Positions 1-6,826 of a DNA stretch of 64,000 nucleotides are shown here, piece by piece (position 1 is the first letter of the stretch; every line of letters starts with the position of its first letter). The DNA comes from an uncultured Blautia sp. (GTDB lineage: Bacteria > Bacillota > Clostridia > Lachnospirales > Lachnospiraceae), in contig CATXEA010000003.1 in the NCBI GenBank assembly GCA_958367245.1, positions 1 to 64,000 of the forward strand. Direction: 5' to 3'. Made by a program: the position numbers and the translations under genes. The notes under the pieces were generated by a model. That model was not told the DNA's origin. It saw only the letters and a program-made list of their open reading frames with translations, and did no database searches.

Positions 1-48
1 CACGTACGGTTTTGTGTAGGGGTATGGGGAGTAATCCCCATATCTACT
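1..48 (+). mobile_element. 3' end of a group II intron (domain V end and domain VI), cut by the window edge
   Basis: The first bases CACGTACGGTTT match the 3' strand of group II intron domain V. They run straight into a hairpin with arms TATGGGGA (23-30) and TCCCCATA (35-42) around GTAA, closed outside by GTAG (16-19) and CTAC (44-47), as expected for domain VI. The intron 3' end should lie at about 47-50. The catalytic core and any reverse transcriptase would lie left of the window. Recognition is from memory of the domain V consensus, and only half of domain V is visible. Confidence 0.55.
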
Positions 49-105
49 AGAGAAAGATTTGTAATCTGAAATATACGCGCTGCGCGGAGTAAAGGAGGGA
101 AATAT

Positions 106-843
106 ATGGCGAGATGTCAGGTCTGTGATGGTCCAATCGTCAATGGAAGGTGTAAATTATGCGGAATGCCGTATAAGCGGGATGAGATTCTGTATCATCT
201 GAATGAGAGCGAAAGCGAGCATTATAAACATGCTTCGACGAAGGCGAGAGCGCAGATGAAGCAGGCTCAGATACCGATTTCTGACAGAAAAAAGACACAG
301 GATAAGAGTGAGGTGGGGAAGGCTCTGGATGAGAGAATCCGTCAGAGAAGACAGGCGGCTGAACTTGGTAAAATGCAGAAAAGCGCGAAGACGCATTCTC
401 GTCTTGCTGTTATTCTGACAGTAGTGGTTCTTGTGCTTGCAATTGTCCCTTCAGCGGTAGGATACATAAAAGAAAAGTATGAGACAGGACAGGCACGTGA
501 GGTCAAAAAGGCGGTGAAAGGCTATATTGATACAGAAGAACTTCTCCTTATGGGACTTATGGACAGTACGCAGTCGGAGATTGAGGTGGGAGATACCTTT
601 GATCAGGGAATGGTCATGCCCGGGGAATACGTTTTGGAGGTTCCTTATGGTTACATGGAGATTCTTGTGCAATATGCCGAATCTGGAAAAAATGAGGTCT
701 TCTATGAATTTGATGACGAGGAGAACCAGATAGTCCTTGAACTTCACGAGGGAGACCGCCTTTTTGTTAACGGCTATGACGATAAAAATAATTATGTGAT
801 GATGTTCCTGATTGAGCAATATGACGAATTGACCGGGATATAG
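106..843 (+). CDS. Zinc-ribbon, single-pass membrane protein of unknown function
   Basis: A 245-residue protein with ATG preceded by a strong AAAGGAGGG site. The N-terminus has two CxxC pairs (Cys4/7 and Cys16/19), a small zinc ribbon of the kind found in zinc_ribbon_2/DUF-type membrane proteins. A charged, helical, Lys/Arg/Gln-rich stretch follows (about 30-98), then one hydrophobic segment at about 99-120. The C-terminal part (121-245) is acidic and is probably extracytoplasmic. It reads like a small beta-rich domain (GEYVLEVPYGYMEIL, IVLELHEGDRLFVNG). It sits between the intron tail and nrdD with its own ribosome site. I do not recognise the family beyond the zinc ribbon and predict no function. 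Confidence 0.8.
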   Translation: MARCQVCDGPIVNGRCKLCGMPYKRDEILYHLNESESEHYKHASTKARAQMKQAQIPISDRKKTQDKSEVGKALDERIRQRRQAAELGKMQKSAKTHSRLAVILTVVVLVLAIVPSAVGYIKEKYETGQAREVKKAVKGYIDTEELLLMGLMDSTQSEIEVGDTFDQGMVMPGEYVLEVPYGYMEILVQYAESGKNEVFYEFDDEENQIVLELHEGDRLFVNGYDDKNNYVMMFLIEQYDELTGI

Positions 844-873
844 GGTTTGGTACTTTCTTTTTCATGTACGATG

Positions 874-882
874 TGCTATACT
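874..882 (+). promoter_or_regulatory. Extended -10 promoter candidate for nrdD
   Basis: TGCTATACT carries the extended TG and a TATACT -10 hexamer at 877-882. No convincing -35 hexamer lies at the usual distance. It lies just upstream of the first NrdR-like box, so bound repressor would cover the start region. Confidence 0.45.
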
Positions 883-893
883 TTGTAAACGAC

Positions 894-950
894 ACACCAG
901 ATATGGTGCGTAAATAGATGCGATATAAATAAATTAACTATATATAGTAT
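894..950 (+). promoter_or_regulatory. Tandem NrdR-box-like palindromes upstream of nrdD
   Basis: Two palindromes resemble the NrdR consensus ACACwAtATaTwGtGT. Box 1 is ACACCAGATATGGTGC at 894-909 (about 12 of 16 positions). Box 2 is TAACTATATATAGTAT at 935-950 (about 13 of 16), with a perfect 12-bp core at 937-948. Their centres are 41 bp apart, close to four helical turns, so both fall on the same face of the DNA as in known tandem NrdR sites. NrdR is the zinc/ATP-cone repressor of ribonucleotide reductase genes. Its own gene is not in this window. Confidence 0.65.
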
Positions 951-964
951 GTGAGGTAAGTGCG

Positions 965-3100
965 ATGATATACGTGATCAAGAAAGACGGGACCAGGGAA
1001 GAATTCAATTCCCAGAAGATTGTAGCTGCCGTAAACAAGTCGGCTGCCAGAATCTTATATACATTTTCCGATAAGGAGAAGGATTTTATCTGCCGTTTCG
1101 CAGAGGAACATGCAGCTTCTCTGGGTAAGAATGAGATTGAGATTCAGGAGATGCACAATATCGTAGAGGGCGCTCTGGAGCGTGTGAATCCGGCAGTTGC
1201 CAAGAGTTACCGCGATTACAGAAACTATAAGCTTGATTTCATTCATATGATGGATGACGTCTATACGAAGAGTCAGGCAATCCGCTATATCGGAGACAAG
1301 AGCAATGCAAACACAGACAGCGCTCTTGTTGCCACAAAGAGAAGTCTGATTTTCAATGAACTGAATAAAGAGCTTTACCGTAAGTTCTTTATGAACCGCA
1401 ATGAGCTTCAGGCATGTAAGGATGGTTATATTTACATCCATGACCAGTCTGCGCGTCTTGATACTATGAACTGCTGTCTTTTCGATGTGGCTTCCGTATT
1501 AAGCGGCGGATTTGAGATGGGAAATGTGTGGTACAATGAGCCGAAGACTCTCGATACTGCTTTTGACGTTATGGGCGATATTATTTTAAGCACAGCAGCT
1601 CAGCAGTACGGCGGTTTCACTGTGCCGGAGGTAGACAAGATTCTGGCTCCCTATGCTCAGAAGAGCTATGACCACTATATCAAAGAATTTATGAAATATT
1701 CTGACGAGAGCTGGAAGGGAAGAGAAGAGAAAGCCATTGAATACGCCCTTGACAAGGTCAGAAGAGACTTCGACCAGGGCTGGCAGGGAATTGAGTATAA
1801 GCTCAATACAGTAGGTTCTTCACGCGGCGATTATCCGTTCGTGACAGTGACTCTTGGACTTGGACAGAAACAGTTCGAAAAAATGTGCAGTATCTCTCTT
1901 CTGGAAGTTCATAAAGGCGGTCAGGGTAAAAAAGGTCGCAAGAAACCGGTTCTTTTCCCGAAGATCGTGTTCCTCTATGACGAGAATATCCACGGTAAGG
2001 GTAAATGCTGTGAAGACGTTTTTGAAGCAGGTGTGGACTGTTCTGCGCAGACTATGTATCCGGACTGGCTTTCCATGTCCGGAAAAGGTTATATTTCCAG
2101 TATGTACAAGCGCTATGGCAAGGTAATCAGCCCGATGGGATGCCGTGCATTCTTAAGCCCGTGGTATGAGCGCGGAGGTATGTATCCGGCAGATGAGAAC
2201 GATACTCCGGTATTTGTGGGACGTTTCAATGTAGGCGCAGTCAGCCTTCATCTTCCGATGATTCTTGCGAAGGCGCGGGCTGAGAGCAGAGATTTCTATG
2301 AGGTGCTTGATTTTTACCTTGAGATGATTCGAAGCCTTCATATCCGCACCTATGAGTATCTTGGACAGATGCGCGCTTCCACCAATCCTCTTGCATACTG
2401 CGAGGGCGGTTTCTATGGCGGACATCTCAAGCCGAACGAAAAAATCGGCAAGATTCTCAAGCCAATGACAGCTTCCTTTGGTATTACAGCTCTCAATGAG
2501 CTTCAGGAGCTTTATAATGGCAAGTCCATCACAGAGGACGGACAGTTTGCTCTTGAGGTGCTGAAATATATTAATAATAAGGTAAATCAGTTTAAAGAAG
2601 AGGACGGTAACCTTTACGCAATTTACGGCACACCGGCAGAGAGCCTTTGCGGTTTACAGGTGGAACAGTTCCGTAAGATGTACGGTATTGTGGAGGGCGT
2701 TTCTGACAGACCGTATGTGAGCAACAGCTTCCACTGTCATGTAACAGAAGATGTGACACCGATTGAGAAGCAGGATCTGGAAGGTCGTTTCTGGGAGCTT
2801 TGCAATGGAGGTAAGATTCAGTATGTGCGTTATCCGATCGGATATAACCGTGAGGCAATCCGTACCCTGATCCGCAGAGCGATGGCTCTTGGTTATTACG
2901 AAGGCGTAAACCTTTCTCTTGCATACTGTGACGACTGCGGACACGAGGAACTGGAGATGGACGTATGTCCTGTATGCGGTTCCAGAAATCTGACAAAAAT
3001 TGACAGAATGAACGGTTATCTTTCATATAGCCGTGTACACGGAGATACGAGACTCAATGAGGCGAAAATGGCAGAAATTGCAGAACGTAAATCCATGTAA
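965..3100 (+). CDS. nrdD: Anaerobic (class III) ribonucleoside-triphosphate reductase
   Basis: A 711-residue oxygen-sensitive glycyl-radical enzyme that reduces NTPs to dNTPs in the cytosol. The N-terminal ~95 residues form an ATP-cone (MIYVIKKDGTREEF...), the allosteric site. The catalytic barrel follows, with DTMNCCLFD and SPMGCRAFLSPW carrying candidate active-site cysteines. The C-terminus holds a four-cysteine zinc site (CDDC and CPVC) and the glycyl-radical loop RMNGYLS with the radical Gly at 684, 27 residues from the end. Length fits the family. NrdR-like boxes lie upstream. The activase gene nrdG, often the next gene, is not here: a terminator and a decayed island follow instead. Confidence 0.97.
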   Translation: MIYVIKKDGTREEFNSQKIVAAVNKSAARILYTFSDKEKDFICRFAEEHAASLGKNEIEIQEMHNIVEGALERVNPAVAKSYRDYRNYKLDFIHMMDDVYTKSQAIRYIGDKSNANTDSALVATKRSLIFNELNKELYRKFFMNRNELQACKDGYIYIHDQSARLDTMNCCLFDVASVLSGGFEMGNVWYNEPKTLDTAFDVMGDIILSTAAQQYGGFTVPEVDKILAPYAQKSYDHYIKEFMKYSDESWKGREEKAIEYALDKVRRDFDQGWQGIEYKLNTVGSSRGDYPFVTVTLGLGQKQFEKMCSISLLEVHKGGQGKKGRKKPVLFPKIVFLYDENIHGKGKCCEDVFEAGVDCSAQTMYPDWLSMSGKGYISSMYKRYGKVISPMGCRAFLSPWYERGGMYPADENDTPVFVGRFNVGAVSLHLPMILAKARAESRDFYEVLDFYLEMIRSLHIRTYEYLGQMRASTNPLAYCEGGFYGGHLKPNEKIGKILKPMTASFGITALNELQELYNGKSITEDGQFALEVLKYINNKVNQFKEEDGNLYAIYGTPAESLCGLQVEQFRKMYGIVEGVSDRPYVSNSFHCHVTEDVTPIEKQDLEGRFWELCNGGKIQYVRYPIGYNREAIRTLIRRAMALGYYEGVNLSLAYCDDCGHEELEMDVCPVCGSRNLTKIDRMNGYLSYSRVHGDTRLNEAKMAEIAERKSM

Positions 3101-3164
3101 ATGTTTAGTTACAATTTAGTTCCGAATATAACAATTTAATTTTGAACAAGAAGTGACAAATCAT

Positions 3165-3204
3165 AAAAAAGAGAGAATGTGCTTATGTGCATTCTCTCTT
3201 TTTT
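3165..3204 (+). terminator. Intrinsic terminator after nrdD
   Basis: A 15-bp stem, AAAAAAGAGAGAATG (3165-3179) pairing with CATTCTCTCTTTTTT (3190-3204), with the 3' arm forming the T-run. It ends the nrdD transcript and marks the left edge of the accessory island. Confidence 0.85.
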
Positions 3205-3253
3205 CGCGGAAAGGTGAATTTGAAGTGATAAATAGCTTATCGTATGGTACAAT

Positions 3254-3295
3254 GAAAGTATCGAAAAAGATTGAGGTCACAAATTGTGAATTCAA
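3254..3295 (+). repeat. Left copy of a 42-nt direct repeat bounding the accessory island
   Basis: Matches 5441-5482 at 38 of 42 positions by hand alignment, with 27 consecutive identical bases at 3263-3289. The core 3271-3295 is an imperfect palindrome (10 of 12 arm positions pair). One frame reads LRSQIV, a run I associate with ORF6N/antirepressor-type proteins, so the repeat may be a remnant of that gene family and not an attachment site. Confidence 0.75.
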
Positions 3296-3346
3296 CTTGA
3301 CATTCCAAATTGGAAGTTTGAGTTTTGAAAGGGTTGAGAATATAAT

Positions 3347-3571
3347 ATGTCAAAAACGGAACAGATTGCGTTGGTGCAGGCAGATGAACAAACACAGATT
3401 GCGGCAATGGAGTTCGCTCAATCAGATATAAAAAACTTAATATATGTTGTTCGCAATCAGCAGGTAATGCTGGATAGCGATTTAGCTATGCTCTATCAGG
3501 TAGAAACGAAGGTTTTTAACCAAGCTGTAAAAAGGAATATAGCTCGTTTTCCGGACAATTTTAAAGAGTAA
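3347..3571 (+). pseudogene. Truncated ORF6N-domain protein (N-terminal fragment)
   Basis: The 74-residue product has the start of an ORF6N domain (IKNLIYVVRNQQVMLDSDL, then YQVETKVFNQAVKRNIARFP). It stops right after FPDNFKE, where family members normally continue with a Phe-Gln-Leu stretch and a long C-terminal part. ORF6N domains occur in phage antirepressor-like DNA-binding proteins. The break lies where a minus-strand response-regulator stub begins (3556-3570), so a rearrangement removed the rest. A weak AAAGGG site lies upstream of the ATG. It is probably non-functional. Confidence 0.7.
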
Positions 3572-3624
3572 TGCAGCCCGTCTATTAAACTAATATCATC
3601 TTCTAAAAGTAATATGTTACTCAT
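3556..3624 (-). pseudogene. Response-regulator receiver stub (about 21-23 residues)
   Basis: On the minus strand an ATG at 3624, preceded by an AGGAAAGGAA-type ribosome site, begins MSNILLLEDDISLIDGL. This is the first beta strand and acidic pocket (Glu-Asp-Asp) of an OmpR-class receiver domain, followed by HYSL. Homology then stops and the frame runs antisense through the ORF6N fragment. No phosphorylation Asp or output domain remains. It appears to be the start of a two-component regulator gene cut by the same event that truncated the ORF6N gene. Confidence 0.5.
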
Positions 3625-3799
3625 GCGTACATTCCTTTCCTCAAATTCTATTGGTATAATAATCGGATAATCAAACAATATCAAGTGCCCGATATTCGCC
3701 TTGTCTGGTGTTATAGGTAGTGAAAGAAATGGAAAGGAGACGAGAAACAGCACAAGACAATCAATCATCCCGGCAAATACGGGCGTATGGTTTCCTGAT

Positions 3800-4834
3800 T
3801 TATTTATTTTGTTTGTTGTTTTCTTCGATATTTGCCATAAGACGGTCGAAATCACTCTGATATGTTCTGTCCTGCAAAACACGGAATTTTTCAAATTCAC
3901 TTTCTGCAAACGCCTTTGCGATGGCAGCGGTCACTTTGCCTTTGTCATGTAAAATATCTTCTTCGTTGAACTGGAGGAACGCATCCAAACGATTAACCCA
4001 ATCCTGCATATACATGATATTTCCCCGCCGTGCCTGTCTTTCGGCATAGTCCAGATACATTGTCACGATCTCATTCAGATTTATCATTTCTTCTTCGTTT
4101 AAGTAGTTTTTGGCAATCGAAACATCTGACTTGCGAATACGCCCCTGCGGAGCATTTTTCCAAGTTGTCAAGCCCATGTTTGGTTTTGTGCTATCGGCTC
4201 GTCCATAAACAATCTCAGCCGCCGTATGATGAGTGACAGCGTAATGAAGCTTATTCTGTACTGTGGCAAAAAACTCTTTTGTAACAGGACTGTTCACATC
4301 ATAGTCAGCACTGCACTGGGAGTAAATGTCCGTGATTTTTTGATAAAAACGGCGTTCACTGGAGCGAATGTCACGAATGCGCTCCAACTGTTCCTCAAAA
4401 TAGTCCTTACCAAAGAGGCTTTCCGGTTCTCGCAGTCGTGCATCGTCCATCACATAGCCTTTAATAATAAATTCTTTTAATATTCGATTTGCCCAAATGC
4501 GGAACATCGTAGCCTTTTTAGAATTAACACGGTATCCGACAGCAATAATGGCATCTAGATTATAATAGTTTATATTATACCGCTTGCCGTCTGCCGCAGT
4601 TGTTTCCATTTTGGAAACAACTGCTTCTTCCTGCAATTCGCCGGATTCAAAGATATTTTTCAAATGTTTTGAAATAGCCGCTTTTTGCACTTCAAATAAT
4701 TCTGCCATCTTTGCTTGTGTCAGCCACAAGTTTTCCTGATATAAAAGGATTTCAACCCGAACTTCACCATTATCAGTTTTATAAAAAAGGATTTCCCTTG
4801 TTTCATAAGGGGTTAGCCCATATTCTTCGTTCAT
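3800..4834 (-). CDS. RhuM family protein
   Basis: A 344-residue protein of the RhuM family, which is common on genomic islands and has no settled biochemical role. The N-terminal half has a winged-helix-like DNA-binding look (LWLTQAKMAELFEVQKAAIS, then HLKNIF) followed by the conserved NYYNLDAIIAVGYRVNS and ATMFRIWANRILKEFIIKGY segments. The C-terminal half contains the NKLHYAVTHHTAAEIVYGRAD region and a helical end. The frame opens at 4888, but GGAAGGAA at 4841-4848 is best spaced for ATG 4834 (MNEEYGLT). It is the only long intact frame in the island. Its base composition and fragmented neighbours suggest acquisition by transfer. Confidence 0.85.
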   Translation of the reverse strand: MNEEYGLTPYETREILFYKTDNGEVRVEILLYQENLWLTQAKMAELFEVQKAAISKHLKNIFESGELQEEAVVSKMETTAADGKRYNINYYNLDAIIAVGYRVNSKKATMFRIWANRILKEFIIKGYVMDDARLREPESLFGKDYFEEQLERIRDIRSSERRFYQKITDIYSQCSADYDVNSPVTKEFFATVQNKLHYAVTHHTAAEIVYGRADSTKPNMGLTTWKNAPQGRIRKSDVSIAKNYLNEEEMINLNEIVTMYLDYAERQARRGNIMYMQDWVNRLDAFLQFNEEDILHDKGKVTAAIAKAFAESEFEKFRVLQDRTYQSDFDRLMANIEENNKQNK

Positions 4835-4893
4835 ATTCATTTCCTTCCTATTCTTCATATTTGTTTCTCGCTCTGCTCTTGTAAACATTATGC

Positions 4894-5256
4894 TTATTCT
4901 TGCACTGAGAGCTGCAAAATACAGCGCTTGATCATATCCAGCTTGTCAAATGGCAAGAACAGTGCCGGAAATTTTTCAGTGGACAAGATTTCTTCTTTAA
5001 AAGAGTGGTTTTGCGGCAGGTACACCGCTTCATATTCTATAAAGTTAGGCGTGGCAGGTAACGCAGTCGTCAGTCCAAACAAGCCATGTTTCACCGCAAA
5101 TTGCTGGATAGCCTTCTGAATTTCGGCATCCGACTTTTTGCACATACTCATGTGTCCTATGTTGATGGCATCCGGCACAATTTTCTGATACTCTGCCAGC
5201 GGATCATAAATACTCGGCTGTGCTGTCTTGGTGGGCGTGAGATACAGAGTTCCGTC
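4894..5256 (-). pseudogene. Fragment of an unrecognised protein
   Basis: The minus-strand frame is open from about 5256 (DGTLYLTPTKTAQPSIYDPL) to a stop at 4894, passing through AEIQKAIQQFAVKHGLFGL and EAVYLPQNHSFKEEILSTEK. Codon use and sequence look protein-like. There is no credible start: the only in-frame start codon with any claim is GTG at 5178, without a good ribosome site, and an in-frame TAG sits just upstream of 5256. I read it as the interior of a larger protein joined by deletion to another fragment. I cannot name the family. Confidence 0.45.
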
Positions 5257-5259
5257 CTA

Positions 5260-5316
5260 ACAGCATCAGTGTTAATTCTTTCATTGCTTCTTCAGCAGTT
5301 ATACTATCTATTATAT
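5260..5316 (-). pseudogene. Possible N-terminal scrap of a DUF6429-like protein
   Basis: On the minus strand, 19 codons read IIDSITAEEAMKELTLMLL, resembling the beginning of small DUF6429-type proteins. The frame then diverges at the junction with the neighbouring fragment (about 5256-5260). The assignment is from memory and is weak. What the sequence shows is an abrupt frame change between two protein-like stretches. Confidence 0.25.
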
Positions 5317-5321
5317 AATTT

Positions 5322-5540
5322 CTATTCCCCGGAATCAATCTCCGTTCCAGCTTCTTCTAAAAAATCTTTCTCCAATAAGGTTATTGGCTGCTGCTTTTCC
5401 AGTACATTGTTCAGCGTATCAGGAAAAAAGAGTTCATTCTGAGAGTATTGAAAAAGATTGAGGTCACAAATTGTGACCTCAAAAGAGGAGGATGCTAATG
5501 GTAATAAAAAATACGGCGCTTTATTGCTAATAATGCTCAT
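5322..5540 (-). CDS. Small hypothetical frame in the island, doubtful
   Basis: A 72-residue minus-strand frame. Its last ~40 residues (NELFFPDTLNNVLEKQQP, then ITLLEKDFLEEAGTEID) look like real protein sequence. Its first part crosses the right-hand repeat and its palindrome. No ribosome site precedes the ATG at 5540. It is most likely a C-terminal fragment of a lost gene. I do not recognise it. Confidence 0.25.
   Translation of the reverse strand: MSIISNKAPYFLLPLASSSFEVTICDLNLFQYSQNELFFPDTLNNVLEKQQPITLLEKDFLEEAGTEIDSGE
5441..5482 (+). repeat. Right copy of the 42-nt island repeat, with a perfect 25-nt palindrome
   Basis: Matches 3254-3295 at 38 of 42 positions. Here the core 5458-5482 is a perfect palindrome: TTGAGGTCACAA, one central A, then TTGTGACCTCAA. 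The same frame as in the left copy reads LRSQIVTSKEED and stays open to about 5531, like the middle of an ORF6N-family protein. It could therefore be the displaced continuation of the truncated gene at 3347. Confidence 0.7.
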
Positions 5541-5633
5541 TTGAATACATATTTATGAATAAGAATCGTGGAAGTCAATAATACCGACGCTAACATAAAT
5601 TTATACAAAAAAACGAAAATCTGAAACTCGCTA

Positions 5634-5662
5634 TTGACATATTGCACAATTTTTGCTAATAT
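5634..5662 (+). promoter_or_regulatory. Near-consensus promoter of the PTS operon
   Basis: TTGACA (5634-5639), a 17-bp spacer and TAATAT (5657-5662) with an extended TG at 5655. This is one of the strongest sigma-A-type promoters in the window. Transcription should start near 5669, upstream of the RAT site and terminator, so expression depends on antitermination. Confidence 0.8.
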
Positions 5663-5692
5663 AGCTGTATTGATTAGAAAAATATAGAGACT

Positions 5693-5725
5693 GTTCACAT
5701 GGCACAATTCCGCTGGAATGTGAAC
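5693..5725 (+). repeat. Inverted repeat in the PTS leader, member of the GTTCAC/GTGAAC palindrome family
   Basis: Arms GTTCACAT (5693-5700) and ATGTGAAC (5718-5725) enclose a second small inverted repeat ATTCC-GCT-GGAAT. The outer arms resemble the short palindromes near 6783, 25966 and 28418. Confidence 0.55.
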
Positions 5726-5748
5726 GGGGTGACTGGCAAGAAGTTTTC

Positions 5749-5777
5749 GGATTGTTACTGGTGAGGCAGGCAAAACC
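5749..5777 (+). promoter_or_regulatory. Ribonucleic antiterminator (RAT) site
   Basis: The 29-nt element opens with GGATTGTTACTG and closes with AGGCAAAACC, the paired halves of the BglG/LicT-family RAT hairpin. Its 3' half overlaps the 5' arm of the following terminator, so binding by the downstream antiterminator would block terminator folding. Confidence 0.85.
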
Positions 5778-5832
5778 AAATTCTATACCTGGCTGATACA
5801 GCAAGAGCAGGGGTGGAGTTTGGTTTTTTTTA
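5772..5832 (+). terminator. Conditional terminator overlapping the RAT site
   Basis: AAAACCAAA (from 5772) pairs with TTTGGTTTT near 5819-5827. The helix extends inward with wobble pairs, and a run of eight T follows. It sits between the promoter and the antiterminator gene. Confidence 0.8.
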
Positions 5833-5934
5833 TTCTTTTATTTTTCGAAACATGTCCGTAAATGGATTTGCAGTTGCTTTTTACCTTAGGAATGAGAATT
5901 CTGTCTATGACAGAAAGGTACATTGGGGGATGTT

Positions 5935-6780
5935 ATGGAGATTCAGAAGGTAATCAATAATAATGTGATTTCTGCCTTTGATGAAAGCGGGCAGGAAGTC
6001 GTTGTTATGGGGACAGGAATCGGATTTAAGGCTCATCCCGGAGATCCGGTAAACGAAGAAAAAATACAGAAGATTTTTCGCATAGAGAACCGTAAGATAG
6101 CGGATCAGTTTAAGGAACTTCTGGAGAATATACCTCTGGAGCGGATGCAGATATCCACAGATATTATCTCCTATGCAAAGAAGAATATGAATTTGAAGCT
6201 CAGTCAGAGTATTTATGTAACCCTGACAGACCATATCAACTTCGCAATCGAGAGAATGAAACAGGGAATCAAGCTGCAGAATGCCATTCTCTGGGAAATC
6301 AAGCGGTTTTATCCGCAGGAGTATCTTCTTGGGAAATATGCGGTGGAGCTGGTGAATAAACGTCTCGGCATGAATTTTACTGCTGATGAGGCGGGATTTA
6401 TTGCGCTTCATATCGTAAATGCGGAGTATGATACGAGCATAAATGATACTTTTGCAATGACGAAGATGATTCAGGGAATACTGGATATTGTGAAAGAGGA
6501 TTTTGGAATACAGTTTGACGAAGAATCCCTTCATTACGAGAGATTCATCACACACCTGAAGTTTCTGGCGCAGAGGATTTACCGCCATGAGCTTCTGAGC
6601 GACCAGGAAAGTGAACTTCTGGCAATGATTCAGAAGAAATACCCTAAAGAACTGGAGTGCAGCCGTAAAGCGGCAGAGTATATCAGGGAGAACTTCGGAG
6701 AAACAATTTCAGGAGAAGAAATGATGTTTTTAGCAATTCATATCAAGCGGGTGTGTATGCTGCCGGATATGGAAGAATAA
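5935..6780 (+). CDS. licT: BglG/LicT-family transcription antiterminator
   Basis: A 281-residue RNA-binding antiterminator. Residues 1-57 form the CAT RNA-binding domain (MEIQKVINNNVISAF). PRD1 and PRD2 follow. The four regulatory histidines fall at 100 (TLTDHINF), 159 (ALHIVNAE), 207 (FITHLKFL) and 269 (LAIHIKRV), the positions known for Bacillus LicT. The PRDs are phosphorylated by HPr and by the cognate EIIB, so the protein is active when substrate is present. A TTG at 5923 extends the frame, but ATG 5935 has the GGGGGA site and the family N-terminus. It autoregulates through the RAT upstream and controls the two PTS genes that follow. LicT or GlcT naming depends on the sugar. Confidence 0.93.
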   Translation: MEIQKVINNNVISAFDESGQEVVVMGTGIGFKAHPGDPVNEEKIQKIFRIENRKIADQFKELLENIPLERMQISTDIISYAKKNMNLKLSQSIYVTLTDHINFAIERMKQGIKLQNAILWEIKRFYPQEYLLGKYAVELVNKRLGMNFTADEAGFIALHIVNAEYDTSINDTFAMTKMIQGILDIVKEDFGIQFDEESLHYERFITHLKFLAQRIYRHELLSDQESELLAMIQKKYPKELECSRKAAEYIRENFGETISGEEMMFLAIHIKRVCMLPDMEE

Positions 6781-6782
6781 AA

Positions 6783-6796
6783 TACTGTTCACAGTA
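6783..6796 (+). repeat. Short palindrome TACTGT-TC-ACAGTA
   Basis: A perfect 6-bp inverted repeat around TC, lying just after the antiterminator stop codon. Its reverse complement reads GTTACTGTGAACAGTA, nearly the same as the palindrome at 25965-25981. Confidence 0.6.
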
Positions 6797-6826
6797 ACCA
6801 AAAAAGGAAAGAAAGAGGGAAAGCAA

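Larger units (their letters stand above)
5541..5934 (+). other. Gene-free leader region of the PTS operon
   Basis: No coding sequence is evident. The stretch holds a short AT-rich spacer, then the promoter, an inverted repeat, the antiterminator-binding site and the terminator listed separately, and a ribosome site (GGGGGA, 5925-5930) for the antiterminator gene. Confidence 0.7.

Noticed and set aside
3153..3431. 92-codon frame across the nrdD terminator and island repeat
   Set aside because: It begins within the terminator region, crosses the repeat and runs out of frame into the ORF6N fragment, which is the more plausible coding frame.
3701..3952. 83-codon plus-strand frame at the 3' end of the RhuM gene
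   Set aside because: Mostly antisense to RhuM, with no start context and no recognisable family.
3205..5560. Complete prophage or defence island
   Set aside because: No integrase, terminase, capsid, restriction or toxin-antitoxin pair is visible; the stretch is about 2.3 kb with mainly fragments.
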